Assembly: GCA_963682025.1 (NCBI GenBank)
Contig: OY821518.1
Location: 236,012,152 to 236,076,151, forward strand
Length of the DNA stretch: 64,000 nucleotides
Direction of reading: 5' to 3'
Origin: Cordilura impudica
Lineage: Eukaryota; Arthropoda; Insecta; Diptera; Scathophagidae
In this document: positions 47,115 through 58,673 of the stretch, piece after piece
How the letters are laid out: every line of letters begins with the position of its first letter
Numbering within the stretch: the stretch's first letter is position 1
Made by a program: the position numbers and the translations under genes
Notes under the pieces: generated by a model
Seen by the model: only the letters and a program-made list of their open reading frames with translations
Database searches by the model: none
What the model was told of the DNA's origin: nothing

Positions 47115-48300
47115 GTGAACCTCAACTTGATCCTACAAAAAGTGGGCCAAAGAATCAAAGGCCTGTCGTCAGACTGTTTCCAATGTTATTAGAAAGTATG
47201 AGAAGAATTTGACCAGTGATAGGAAATTTTGCTCGGGTCGAAAGAAATCCACATGATCTTTGTAGGGCCAAGGAAAATAAAGCATATTGAAATGAACTCC
47301 CAACACATCCGGTAGAAAAGCAACCTGGTTAGGTCAGTGCTCGGACTATTTGGTGCGACAAGTGAAGGCCATTGTAGGTTGGAAAACACATAAAGTAAAA
47401 AAAAATCCAGACATACAAACTTTGTAAAAATTTAGAGGTCAAAAACAGAGCACGGAAATTGAAATAATGTTAAAAAAAAAAAAAAAAAATTTAGTGACAG
47501 ATTTTTGGTCCCGGATCAAAGTTTTTATATAGTAATGCTCGAGCAAATGTCGCAAACTAGTTTAGGACCCAAAAGCAGACGAAATTTCCAATATGCAGTT
47601 GCTGAAAAGAAGCAAGTCATTTGTTACAACAAATACCGAAATTTATATTAAGGAGTGTTTGCAAAGAAGACTACAGTGATTGTCAAATAAAATCGTACAC
47701 ATCTGAAATAATGTGTGTTTTAAAGTTAAGAAAAATTAGTCAAAATTAGTACAAAATCTTTAATATTTCAACTTATTGTGAATAGTGCGGCTGATCCTGT
47801 TCAGTATTCCTGCGATTTCTACACTACTTTTTCCTATTTTATCATGATAACTAGCACATCGTGCTCTTCTCGAGAACTCTTAATAAGTCACTAGAAACAA
47901 CTCAAGCGGCAATGAATATACCTTGCAATTACAAAATTCATGGGTTTCCCCGAAATTTAAATTGAATTATCAACTGTACGATTTTAAGTGACGTCACATT
48001 TTCGTATTTTTCACTTTTTTTTTTTTACATATTATTCAAATATTTTGTCATATCGTTTAGTTAAGCATAGAACAAGTTTTTGGTTTGGGAAAGAAATTGT
48101 AAGCCTCCCAGTTGCTGTACGATTTTAAGTGACACTCACTGTGAAAAGGAAGTCGAAGAGCACAAAACAGGTACTAGCAAAATATGAAAGACTTTAAACG
48201 GAGTTCGACTGACTACCTGTTCTAAAAAAGGTACAAAATACACTATAAAATTCCTAATGAAAGGGTTTCCGGAAAAATCCATAAGTTCATATGTAGTGAT
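47115..48300 (+). pseudogene. Tc1-B transposase pseudogene
   Basis: From about 47130: LILQKVGQRIKG, KYEKNLTSDRKF (helix-turn-helix), RKK, then TPNTSGRKATWLGQCSDYLV and RQVKAI (second DNA-binding half) around 47300-47370. Around 47520-47665 it reads TSLGPKSRR, AVAEKKQVICY and EIYIKECLQ-like text in mixed frames. After the MITE at 47674-48141 the C terminus LMKGFPEKSISSYV follows near 48255. The DD34E catalytic blocks are largely destroyed or removed. The matching N-terminal text at 52161-52412 confirms the frame and family. Confidence 0.7.
47674..48141. mobile_element. Tc1-type MITE, 468 bp
   Basis: The ends are 26-bp inverted repeats, CAGTGATTGTCAAATAAAAT... on the left and the complement of CAGTGAGTGTCACTTAAAAT... 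on the right, both continuing CGTACA. TA precedes the left end (47672-47673); the right flank is TG. A third copy of the inner motif (CTGTACGATTTTAAGTGAC) lies at 47974-47992. No gene. It sits within the Tc1-B coding region. Confidence 0.75.
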
Positions 48301-48435
48301 CAGAACTATAAAAATTATTATATTTTTGTAAGCTTTAATATAATTCCAATTAAATAAAAAATCAAAATTCTGGCTTCACTGGTTTCCATATTATTACATA
48401 TTATGTATTGGTAAGATTTTTTCGATCTCATTCCT

Positions 48436-48766
48436 TGTGATTATAATTAGCCATTCTAAAAAGAGATTTACATTCAGTTGTGTGTTTTACTTAAATCGAA
48501 AATTTATGAATACATACTTCTGTTCTATTAATAATTAAATTCTAAATCATAGAATATCGGGCAAGTTTTGAATATTTTAAAGACGCATTTAATTAATAGG
48601 TTACACTGTTATTCTATTTTGTAATTTATCGTGGAAAACATTTAAAAAATATAATTTTTTTTATCCATAATAAGGTCAAACTTTGAGAACCGCATATTTA
48701 ATAAGGTCGACTATTTAAATATGTATGTCTAGGGATTGCGCACATAAAAATTGTATTATATACATA
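48436..48766. other. unannotated AT-rich DNA
   Basis: No gene or repeat recognised. Confidence 0.5.
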
Positions 48767-49034
48767 CTAGCAGATTCCAGCCCTCGAAATTCGAGTGCAA
48801 ATTCTAGGAAATTTTATTTTTCTCATTAAATAAAGACCCTAAAGGTATGCTAATCAATTATAGATTCACACATCAACACAAACAAGCAGATTCCAGCCCT
48901 CGAAATTCGAGTGCAAATTCTAGGAAATTTTATTTTTTAATTAAATAAAGACCCTAAAAGTATGCTAATTAATTATAGCCAATTCACACATCAACACAAA
49001 AAACAAACTCATTTTTATAACACATTAACAGGTT
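48767..49034 (-). mobile_element. Helitron-like 3' ends in tandem, copy 4
   Basis: Two head-to-tail 3' terminal segments, each about 115-130 bp, read on the minus strand: one ending in CTAG at 48767, the other ending in CTTG at about 48883. Both carry the CTCGAATTTCGAG palindrome, GTGCAAATTCTAGGAAATTT on the plus strand, and AGACCCTAAARGTATGCTAA. The usual 5' TC end is absent. Tandem or truncated Helitron ends of this type arise when termination is skipped. Confidence 0.65.
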
Positions 49035-50132
49035 GTTTGTAGTGAAGTGTATTTTCCTAAATGGGTTGATTATAATTGTTTCAACTGCGTCTTGAAGGTG
49101 GAGATGAAGAATTAATTTTGGAAATGTGATCATCCTCAAGTACGCCTGAAAGACTGAATTCTATTTTTATTCTTTTATTATTTTTTCATTATATTATGAG
49201 TTTTACTTATGTAAAAAAATAAGTCGTTGTTGGACATGTTTTGCTGTCGAGGATGGTGCATATTCGATTACAAAATTGCCAATAGTCCAAATATTCAAAC
49301 GGCTTTTCAACGTAAAAATTTAACTTTTTAGTGATTGAATAAACAACACAAAATTGTTGTCGTTTAGATAACAACAACAGCTGATTTAAACAATAGCGAA
49401 TATCGTTTAAAAATGTTAGTGAAAAGCAAAATCGTTAATTTTGTAGTTTACTTTTTTAAATGATTCAATTATCGTTAAAAGAAGTTACTGAATCGCGCTA
49501 CATGGGGCTAGCAGCCGCATTGGTTTTTAATTAAAGAAGAAGAACAAACGTCAGACCTCATTTCACTGTTACTAGGGGGCCATAATTGGTTAATTGTGAC
49601 AGAGTAAAATTATTCTTAGTATTTTATTTTGTAAAATAAATAACGAATGTGAAATTTTAGAAATTTTCAATCGAAATTATTTTTTGAGTTATCAAAATAA
49701 AATTCTGTGAAAAATTGTTCTCAATCAAGACAGTGAGTGGCCCATAATTAAATTATTTATCAAAATCTGGAATTTGGATTGAGTGCGGTGGTGATTGCGG
49801 TACACAGACTTACTTTTTATTTTGTAAATAGAAATATTTAAATTTTTTTAATGCTTAAATATTTACAGAGTTTCTTAAAACTACTTTTTTGATAAATTAA
49901 ATGATCTAAGAAATAAACCAACATTTTTGAACACTGCTATATATTTTTTACGATTAAATTTTTATAAAACGAGTATATAAAATATTTTTTTCTCTTTTAT
50001 TTCAGGTATGCGTTTTGAAATGGATAATTCTATGATGTTTAAAAGGTAAAACTTTTAATATAAACGCAGCTATTTCTATCACATTCGGGTTTAGGAATTT
50101 CCACATTCAAAAATAAAAAATAAAAATAAATA
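49035..50132. other. unannotated AT-rich DNA
   Basis: No coding region, terminal repeat or known family seen. Frames are short and A/T-driven. Confidence 0.55.
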
Positions 50133-50470
50133 AAACAAGTAAGAAAATTATAGTCGGTCTAGACCAAACAAAAATATTGCACTGATTCTTCTCAAATTTT
50201 GTTTGTATATATTTTTGCAAAATAAAAGAGACTTTACCAAACATGATCAGGATCGGTCCATTTTTGGACCTAGTCCCCATATAGATATATCATCCGATAT
50301 GAACTTTTTCATATCTGCAGCCAAAAAAAATTAATAAAAATCCCACTCAAATTTGGTTTTTGCTTATTTTCTATGTCCAGTTAGTTGGGCCTAAGAGATA
50401 GAGTTTCTAAACGCATGGTATAGGGTATCGTATAGTCGGTCTAGACCGACTATAATTTTCTTACTTGTTT
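50133..50470 (-). mobile_element. family A element with perfect 33-bp terminal inverted repeats
   Basis: The first 33 bases, beginning AAACAAGTAAGAAAATTATA and containing GTCGGTCTAGACC, are exactly inverted at 50438-50470. At 338 bp it is short and has no gene. The interior is the reverse complement of 45830-46110. The terminal repeat includes the palindrome GGTCTAGACC. AACAAGTAAG starts are also common in a dispersed Drosophila repeat, from memory. No clear target duplication. Confidence 0.7.
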
Positions 50471-50545
50471 CTTTTAAATTGCTGGTTCAGATTATAAGTT
50501 TCTTTAGTTGAAAACAGTTAAGATGCTTAGATTCTTTCATTAGGA

Positions 50546-51583
50546 AAACTATTTCAGATCACGGCAATATTTTTATTCACAAAGGCTCTGATCTTTTTAA
50601 CTTTGCGATAAAAAAAACTCACAAATTTGGCGTATTTTCGTAGAAACACAGTCTCAGATACTTCTGTTGAGAAAAAAAGTTTGGCTTCTGCTAACTTCTC
50701 TATAGACTGAAAAAATTTTTATTCCACATGTCTTCCTTAGATGTAGGACAGGTACTTCGAACCTTCATATAAAATTCATTCCACAGTAGCTTTATAGGAT
50801 GGAGGTGGCCATTCCATAACTTTACAGGTTCCAGCTGCTTCCTGAGTCTCTAAATACTGTTTACCAATTATTGCTGTATGTTTTGGGTCATTATCGTGCT
50901 GAAATATGAATTTCCTTTCCAACGCACAATTAATTCTTAATCCAATGGCCATGGAACGATCTTTCATGATAGTTTTATATCGGGTTTTATCGATTCTTCC
51001 TTCGATTCTGCATGACTCGTCATCATTTTCGCAGACAAAGCAACCCCAAACCATTACGGAACTTCCCCCGCGTTTGACTGTTGGCACTAGGCACGTCCTT
51101 CAGGTGAGCGCCTCACAAAAACTCGTCTCTTGGAGCCGAACACTTTAAACTTCGATTCATCGGACCAAAGGAGCTTGCACCAATTTTTGAAAGCCCAGTT
51201 TTCATATTTTTTTGCCACACTCTAATGTTTTTCTTTTATATTGTGGGCGAAGGTGAGGCTTTTTCATAGAGATTCTGTAGTCACACTTACTGCATTCGTT
51301 TTGCAGCTGTTTATGTGGGCGGCTATTTCTGGAGCTGTTAGGCGATGATTTCGTTTACCTGTCATTATTATTACAAGATCCTCACGTTTTATTGTTACTC
51401 TGGGTCGACCGCTTCGATTTTTATTCGCAATTGTACCATCCTCTTTGAATTTTGTTAAAATATTGTCCACGATTCGAGACGATATTTTGAGTCCTTTGCA
51501 ACTGCTTGATTGCTTTTCCAAATTTTGTGTATTGCAGCAATATTGTGACGAGTTTCTATTGAAATATCCGCAATCTTTGCCAT
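50546..51583 (-). pseudogene. Tc1-like transposase pseudogene (Tc1-C)
   Basis: ATG at 51583 (MAKIADISIETRHNI). The frame at 51521-51264 gives SRIVDNILTKFKEDGTIANK, NRSGRPRVTIKRED (GRPR hook) and HRLTAPEIAAHIN. After a break, SKFKVFGSKRR-like text (near 51150, first Asp region) and the frame 51087-50776 give KRGGSSVMVWGCF, KFIFQHDNDPKHTA (second Asp in HDND) and MEWPPPSYKA. There PQSPDLNPIE should follow but is lost, so the final Glu is missing. Fragments after 50770 are unrecognisable. DD34E cut-and-paste family; dead. Confidence 0.82.
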
Positions 51584-51694
51584 ACTTTCTTTTAATTCAA
51601 TAAAATATATTTAATTTCCACTTTCACGTGCTAGATCTTAGTTACGACGTAATAACTCCGCTGAGTTTTGTTTATTGTATTTCGATTATTTATA

Positions 51695-52023
51695 CTTGCA
51701 GATTCCAGCGCTCGAAATTCGAGTGCAAATTCTAGTTAACTTTATGTTTCAACTTTGTGATTATTACTATTGTGAATGAAGATAACAAACTCATTAACAA
51801 ACACTTTATAATTTTATGTATGTGTTATAATTTTATGTATGTGTTAGTAGCAATTTTAAATGTAATTTACTCGAAATAAAGGACAAAATTTAAAAATCTG
51901 GAAATCTGGAAAACATCTAAAAGGAAATACCTTTCAAATAATATACGTTTGGTCAAAATCGGGATAAAACGGTAGAACAAAACATCGGTCACAAGAAATC
52001 GCCTAGCCTATTCATATTATAGA
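51695..52023 (-). mobile_element. non-autonomous Helitron-like element, copy 5
   Basis: On the minus strand it starts TCTATAATATGAATAGGCTA at 52023 and ends in CTTG-variant (CAAG) at 51695, with the CTCGAATTTCGAG palindrome just before. It shares over 200 bp of interior with copies 1 and 3, plus a duplicated ATAATTTTATGTATGTGTTA at 51808-51850. Confidence 0.75.
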
Positions 52024-52160
52024 TTTCCTTTCGGGTAAAAAATAAAAATGCCTGCCACTACCTGTCGTTTTGTGAACAGCCTACGCCAATATCCTTTACC
52101 CAATAGTGAAATTTTCGAAACAAAACTCTTCACCAAAGTGGCTCTTTTACTGTTACCTGA

Positions 52161-52586
52161 TTACATTGGCTTTAACTTTTCGCACCAATAGTCCGAGCAG
52201 TGAGATAACCTTGCTGCTTTTCTACCGAATGCGTTGGGATCTCTTTTCAATATCATTTCTCTTTTGTTGTCCTTAGAAACGTCATCTGGACCTTTGTTTC
52301 TTGTCGAACCATGTTTCTTATCAATGTTAAAATTTTCCTGATACATTCTAATAACTTTGGAAACAGTTTGACGGCGGACTTTTGCGTCTTTGGTCATTTT
52401 TTGTAGGATCAAGTTACATCACTCATTTTAATCAAACTAACGAGAAAAAATGAACAGGGTTGTCATTAAGGATATTTATAACTGACATGTTTTTCAATGA
52501 TAACTTGATCAAAAAATATTTCAAATAACTCTTGCGAAAAAATTCAGAGGAAAAAGGTGTGTAAAGAGTTCTTCGGTCTCACTCCT
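52161..52586 (-). pseudogene. Tc1-B copy 2, 5' end and transposase N terminus
   Basis: The right end 52586 carries the Tc1-B terminus (complement of AGGAGTGAGACCGAAGAACT), followed by TA. Reading leftwards, the leader includes TAGTTTGATTAAAATGAGTG, then the frame 52412-52161: KDAKVRRQTVSKVIRMYQEN, KKHGSTRNKGPDDVSKDNKR and RKAARLSHCSDYWCEKLK, the DNA-binding half of the transposase. The catalytic half is gone. The region to its left up to Helitron copy 5 is not recognisable as Tc1. Confidence 0.75.
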
Positions 52587-52599
52587 TACAGCAAGAAAC

Positions 52600-54779
52600 T
52601 ATCTTATATCTTATAACTTTAGAAATGTATCTGTTAACATGAAAAGCTTATAAAGTGTTAAAATTGAAAAATTGTCTAAATTGTTTTAAGTGAATGATTT
52701 TTTATATAAAATATTGAAGTATCTTGTTTTCTTGATTGCTTTGATTAATTTTTTTTTGTGTGGAAAAAGGTTTTTTTTTTTTTTTTGTTTCTGAAGAAAT
52801 TAGCTGGAGATGTATCTTTTATTATGATCAGATGTGTATGGTCATTAAACTTTGTTAAGATTGAATAAGTTGCTTCAGAATATATGCAAATATTCCCTTT
52901 TAGTGTTTTCGAATTTTTCCAAAATATTGACTAAACCCCCATATGTTTGAACCACACAACTTGACAGTGAATAATCCTTCAATTGAAAGATTCCTGTTAA
53001 TTTTGTAGCTTTTGTTTTGCTCATTACTGTATATCATATTACAATATAAATATTCCTTAACAAATAATTATCTATCTATAAATTTGAAAACTCTTCCGTC
53101 ATAAATAATATTTCCTGTGCTAGCAAAGCAAATTGATATTATCATATACAGAACAATCTATCTATAAAGTGGTTCAGTCCCCATGAATGGATGGGTATTA
53201 TTATTAACATATACTAAACAAAAACAATCTTTAGACAATACACAAGTGTAAGAAGAGACACACCCTCATCAGAACCAGTCGACAGAACGTCGTCTTCGTT
53301 GCCGTTTACTCGTATATGACAAATTTTATGGTTCCATTGACCGAAGGAGAATTTTGAAATAAGGTAAAGTGGAAACGAGAAATGTGTTGTTCTTAATGAA
53401 TAATGATCCTCATCGAATGCTGATACATGCTAAAACTGATATAGAAGAGCCCTCATTTGAAGCTCGTGTTACAAAAGAGAATGAGAAGATTAAAACTAAA
53501 GAGAAATTTACATTCGATGTCATCAACAGTCCAGTTACGTGACAAATTGCACTTCTTTATTCTTGTTACTTTTGTTTTCTTTATTTTATTTATATTTATT
53601 TTTTGAAACAAAACTCTACTTACTAACACACACACCAACATACAGTCTAGGACATAATAATAGCACTGAGAGAGTGAAGAAGAAAAAAAACATTCTTGTT
53701 AGACCACAATACGTAGAGTACTAAGCGACTGCCTGAATTTTAAGCTGAATTCCTAACAATGGAACAAACGGAAATTTTAAATTGTTTGGAATAAAGATAA
53801 ATGTCTACTTTGGAGTCTGTGAAATTGTCTGAAGAGAGCTTTCTTGGTTATTTAAGATGACGAATTTAAAAATTTGGCTAATAAAGCTACACATAGATAT
53901 GGGAACCGCCTCACACTGGGGTTCTTAGAACAAATGGGCTTGCAAAAATTTGGGTGGAATAAACTCATCTTCAATAAAATCAAGGTTTTGGTTCAAAAGA
54001 TACAACCCTTCAAAGTTGACCGATTTTCAGTTTTCAAAAATCACGCCATTTTTAGGCAATTTGGTCTAGGTTTAGGTAGATATGAAAAAACTAGGTGACT
54101 AATCGCAATTTTTTTTGTTTCCATTGATTTATGTATTTATTCAGCATAAACAAATTTTACTGTTGGCTTTGTGTTTCTCCAGGAAAGTCGAGATTTACAA
54201 ATATACAAATGCAAAATTTAAAATTTTCAAAACATGTTCTTTATAACTATTCCTTTACCTAATTAAACAAAGTCAAGCAACTCCCAGATGCTCCTTTGAC
54301 TGCTATAGAAAAATGGTAAAATAAAAAACATTGTTCCAGAAATTGTATGGCGTGCATCCCTGGTAAATTGAGGTGTACAAATAAACTATTCTTTTAGATT
54401 AGCAGGTACATATGTACTTAAAATATAAATACCATCCAATCACATAACAATAATATTCTTACAATATTGACTTATGGTCGCCACAGGTAGACACACATCT
54501 TATTTGCACACGTACATACTATCAATATTGCGCAATTCGACCTAAATCTCATGTGTATACAGGTAACAGGTACATTTTAAGACATGGGACCATAACCCTA
54601 TCATAAACCGGTACCTATCAGATAATAGATCAGACTGTATATTGAAAAATAGGCATAATCCCTGGATTAGTCTATGACCGAACGTTGGCGCGACAAGTGT
54701 TTTGTGTCTGGTGTGGAAAATTATGTTTGACACTCTAAAAACATGGCGTTGAACAAATCAGAATTGTTGATCTGTTTAG
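52600..54779. other. unannotated AT-rich DNA
   Basis: No gene can be supported. T run at 52768-52786. CAGTCTAGGACATAATAATA at 53644 resembles a Tc1 terminus, but no partner end was found. The short plus-strand frame at 53874-54098 has no recognised similarity. The beginning of the Transib gene may lie near the right end of this stretch but is not readable. Confidence 0.5.
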
Positions 54780-55440
54780 GAACTCAACCAACCCAACGGA
54801 TTTCGTGAAGCTGCTTTAGAAGAACTTGATAGGTTATACGATAATCTGAAAGTATGGAGGGTACGGAAGTTTCAGTGAAAGTCAATGTGCAGGATCTTAT
54901 TGCAAAAGCTTCCTGAGAAGTTGACATTAATCAGTAATCAGGGTTGCGATGGATCATCTGGATGTAGCGTATATAAGCCAAGGATATCTTCCAATGACGC
55001 TACAATATCAGACGGAAATATGTTTATGGCATCTGTTGTCCCGGTTTAAATTTGATGTTTCCATACACCGGAAAAATCCACGGACGTCATCAGGAATTAT
55101 TACCGCCCAATAATGTTTGAATTTGCAAGGGAATTGCCAGAACTCACAAGGAACACTGTGGAGGACAATCAAGAACAAATTGACAAGATTAAGCCAGCAG
55201 TGCTGAAAATTAGAGAAGGCAAATGTCTTGAATGTAGTTACGAGTTCCACCTGACCATGGTTGACGGAAAAATTGTAAACGCACTGACAAACACAAACTC
55301 AACAATGCCATGTCCGATTTGCAAAAGACGCAAACTAACTTTCGAAATTTGAACGATTCTACAAATAAAGAAAGCAATTATGAATGTGGAATTTCACCAT
55401 TGCATGCAAAGATGAGTTGTATGGAGTTTTTGCTAAAAGA
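54780..55440 (+). pseudogene. Transib transposase, N-terminal/central part
   Basis: In changing frames: VNVQDLIAKA, then ISNQGCDGSSGCSVYK (near 54940; the Asp of CDGSSG corresponds to the first catalytic Asp), SNDATISDGNMFMASVVPV, NYYRPIMFEFARELPELTRN (55095-55150), FHLTMVDGKIVNALTN (second Asp in VDGK, near 55255), STMPCPICKRRK (zinc-binding pair) and YECGISPLHAKMSCMEFLLK (55380-55430). The order DGxxG, VDGK, CPxC, GxSPLHA is that of Transib transposases, the relatives of RAG1. The gene breaks off near 55440 and continues at 58674. Stops and shifts near 54895, 55030 and 55350. Confidence 0.85.
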
Positions 55441-55502
55441 GGAACACTTTACATCTGAGGAAAATCTTGTAGATTTTAGTTGAAATCTATTTCAAAATCT
55501 AT

Positions 55503-58500
55503 ACCGTTTACATCTAACTTTTTGTTAGATTTTGTTTCCACAACAGTAAACAGCTGATTAAAATAAAACATAAACTAGAAATACCAAAAGTAAACAAAAC
55601 AATAGGAAAATATGGAATGAGATATGGAAAATTCTAAAAAGGAACAGATTTTATAATTATATTATCCATCAGGAATGAAAAAACCACAAAGTGAAATATA
55701 AATTTTGCGAAAAAAAACATCAGCATTTGTTAAATGTATTGTTTGAACAACAAAAACAATTCACTTTTAACAATTATTTTTTAGCAAATTGTAATGGGCA
55801 CTAGGGTGGCCCTTAATAAAAAAGTGTTCAAACTGTCGGTCTCACCCCCTAGAAATATGCGAATAGCAAAAAAACTGAGAAATAAAAAGTTTTGGGCCAA
55901 TCAGAAAACGTCATGAAATTCGATGGCTTTTTTTTTTCAACTTTGAGAAATTTATTAAAGCCATCATTCTTTTTTGGTCTCTATACTTATAAGTACTCAG
56001 ATATGAAGTATTGTTTCATTACCACGTTGTTAACCTATTGCGCACTGAGGCCGAAAATTGTAAATTTTTTTGATAAAATTTTTAAAACTCCTTTTTCAAG
56101 TTTGAAAAAACTTTCTTAAAGAAAATTTAAAAAAAATGAATCTATCACTTTAAGGTTTTATGAAATACATGTTGCAGATTAACTGTGTGAATTTTTAAGT
56201 AAATCCCTCTGCCAGAATTTTTTTGACAAGGATTTTATTTTTGCGGATTTCGAGAAAAATTGGATTTATGTGAAATATTCTGTGAATGTACTCTTTCTAA
56301 ATACTTTGTATCAAAAATTCATCACTTTTCTACTTTTAAATATTATATTTTATCATAATAGCCTAGGGTTTCGGAAAAAAATAATATGACTCCATTAACC
56401 CTTTTGCAATTGGGGTCACATATGACCCCAAACTAATAAAAGACAATTTATGCAAAAAATTCAAATATTTTGTAAGTGCTGTCCAATTTTTAGATGCGAC
56501 ACTTAAAATATAATAACCAAATATGTAGAAGTTTTGTTCCAAAAATTTGGGATAAATCCGAGAACGTTAACCCATTATTTGCCAAGGCCAACTTTGGATT
56601 TTAAGATATTTTCAAATAAAAATGACCTAAAACGAATTTTTTTATTAAACTCGTTGATACCACTATTTAGAATTTAAGAAAAATAATTCGGTTAATTTTT
56701 ATTTATTTAACCCTACAGTGCTCCTGAGATCAAAATTATCCATTGTGATATATCTCTGGTGCAATTATCTGATTATTGCTCGCGAATATAAATTAAAACA
56801 ACTTAAGTCATATGTCTAAAAAATAGGACGTTTTTGAAATTCACATTTAATTTTGTAATTTATTCCATTAAGAGTAGTATTCATTTAATATATATATATA
56901 TATTATTATATTTGAAATTTACTTTTATTTAATAAACTATTTAAAACTGGGAAATAAAATGGTAGAAGTTTCAAAACATGTAGGTGACATTGAAGATAAT
57001 ATAAAGCGACCGATTATAAAAAATCAAAAAATGTCAACCGTTATAAGTAATGGCATCCTCACCGATTGAAATTCAACTATTACTTTATTATATAAAGTAA
57101 TTTTATAACAAAATTGGTTAAAAGTTGTTTTAATTTATATTCGCGAGCAATAAGCAGATAATTGGACCAAAGATATATCACAATGGATTATTTTCTTCCC
57201 AGGAGCACTGAATGGTTAAATAAATAAAAATTAACCGCATTATTTTTCTTAAATTCTAAACAGTGGTATCAACGAGTTTAATAGAAAAACTCGTTTTAGG
57301 TCATTTTTGTTTTAAAATATCTTAAAATCCAAAGCTGGTCTTGGCAAATAATGGGTTAACGTTCTCGGATTTATCCCAAATTTTTGTAACGAAACTTCTA
57401 CATATTTGGTTATTATATTTTAAGTGTCGCATTTAAAAATTGGACAGCACTTAAAAAATATTTGAATTTTTTGAATAAATTGTATTTTATTAGTTTGGGG
57501 TCATATGTGACACCAATTCCAAAAGGGTTAATAGTGTCATATTATTTTTTTCCGAAACCCTAGGCTACTAAGATAAAATATAATATTTAAAAGTAGAAAA
57601 GTGATGAATTTTCGATTCAAGGTATTTAGAAAGAGTACATTTACAGAATATTTCACAAAAATCCAATTTTTCCCGAAATCCGCGAAAACAAAATCCTTGT
57701 CAAAAAAATTCTGGCAGAGTGATTTACTTAAAAATACACACAGTTAATCTGCAACATGCATTTAATAAATCCTTGAAGTGATGGATTCATTTTTTAAAAT
57801 TTTGTTTAAGAAAATTTTTAAAAATTTTATCAAAAAAATTTCCAATTTTCGGTCTCAATGCGCAATAGGTTAACAACGTGGTAATAAAACAATACTTCAT
57901 ATCTGAGTACTTATAAGTATAGAGACCAAAAAAGAATGACGGCTTTTATCAATTTCTCAAAGTTGAAAAAAATGCCATAAAATTTCATGACCTAGTTTTT
58001 TTTTGGCACAAAAGTGGTCTGGGGCAGTTGCTATTTCTTGGCGACGTTTCATACGATTTTGAAGTTTTATAGCCTTTTGAAAGCATAATTTAATACTGAT
58101 CCCGAATTATGTAACTGCTTGTAGGAAAAATAAAATTATAGAACGAAATTTTCGTAAAATCTGAAAAAAAGTCATATTTTCCCCATATAAACACACTTGA
58201 AATTTTCAATCGCTTTGCGCCACGACTAAACGGTTTTTGATTGGCCCAAAACTTTGTATTTCTCAGTTTTTTTGCTATTCACATATTTCTAGGGGGTGAG
58301 ACCGACAGTTTGAACAATTTTTTTTCCCTCCATATAACGAAGGGTCACCCTAATGGGCACATGTCAATATAAAAAGTTATAACTTTTCAATTACTAAATA
58401 TTTTTTTTATTATAGATTCGTAATTTTTTTTTTTTTTTGTTAATAATTAATATTTTATTTCCTTTTTCAGTCACTGCGTTGTAATTTTCTACTACAATAT

Positions 58501-58663
58501 TAAAAAAACACAGTAGTATCATTTGGTAGTGCCCAAGTTTGACTAGATTTTGCACAAATCTAGTAACGAGCTAGATTTTATTTTGTATGGGAAATCTAGT
58601 AAAAATGAGCTAGATTTCGCTCGAAATCTCGTATATACTAGATTTTTCTTAGATGTAAACGCA
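55503..58663. mobile_element. short-TIR element inserted in the Transib gene
   Basis: GTTTACATCTAA at 55506-55517 and the inverted TTAGATGTAAAC at 58649-58660, each followed inward by TAGATTTT, form short terminal repeats. CTAT is found on both outer sides (55499-55502, 58664-58667). The interior has several ATCTAG/TAGATTT palindromes (58540-58650). Subtracting the foldback element leaves about 600 bp without a gene. The left edge is uncertain, because a similar TTTACATCTGAG...TAGATTTT lies at 55449-55477. Confidence 0.5.
55802..58352. mobile_element. 2.55-kb foldback element with 8-bp target duplication
   Basis: ATGGGCAC flanks both sides (55794-55801, 58353-58360). The terminus is TAGGGTGGCCC on the left and the complement of TAGGGTGACCC on the right. 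The arms, about 55802-56812 and 57124-58352, are imperfect reverse complements over about 1 kb, leaving a central loop of about 300 bp. The right arm has ~240 extra bases near 57990-58250. No frame longer than about 75 codons is conserved between arms. The 8-bp duplication points to mobilisation by a hAT- or P-type enzyme. Confidence 0.88.
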
Positions 58664-58673
58664 CTATTAGATA

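Larger units (their letters stand above)
45220..48435 (+). mobile_element. Tc1-like element (Tc1-B) with four nested insertions
   Basis: The left end AGGAGTGAGACCGAAAAAAT, preceded by TA, is matched by the complement of AGGAATGAGATCGAAAAAAT at the right end (about 48411-48435). In between, the element is interrupted by a Helitron (45362-45644), a family A repeat (45815-46585), a rosa-type mariner piece (46610-47075) and a 468-bp MITE (47674-48141). Without them about 1.2-1.5 kb remain. A second copy in inverse orientation ends at 52586 with the same terminus. Confidence 0.75.

Noticed and set aside
53640..53665. Tc1-like terminal repeat (CAGTCTAGGACATAATAATA)
   Set aside because: No partner end or transposase fragment identified nearby.
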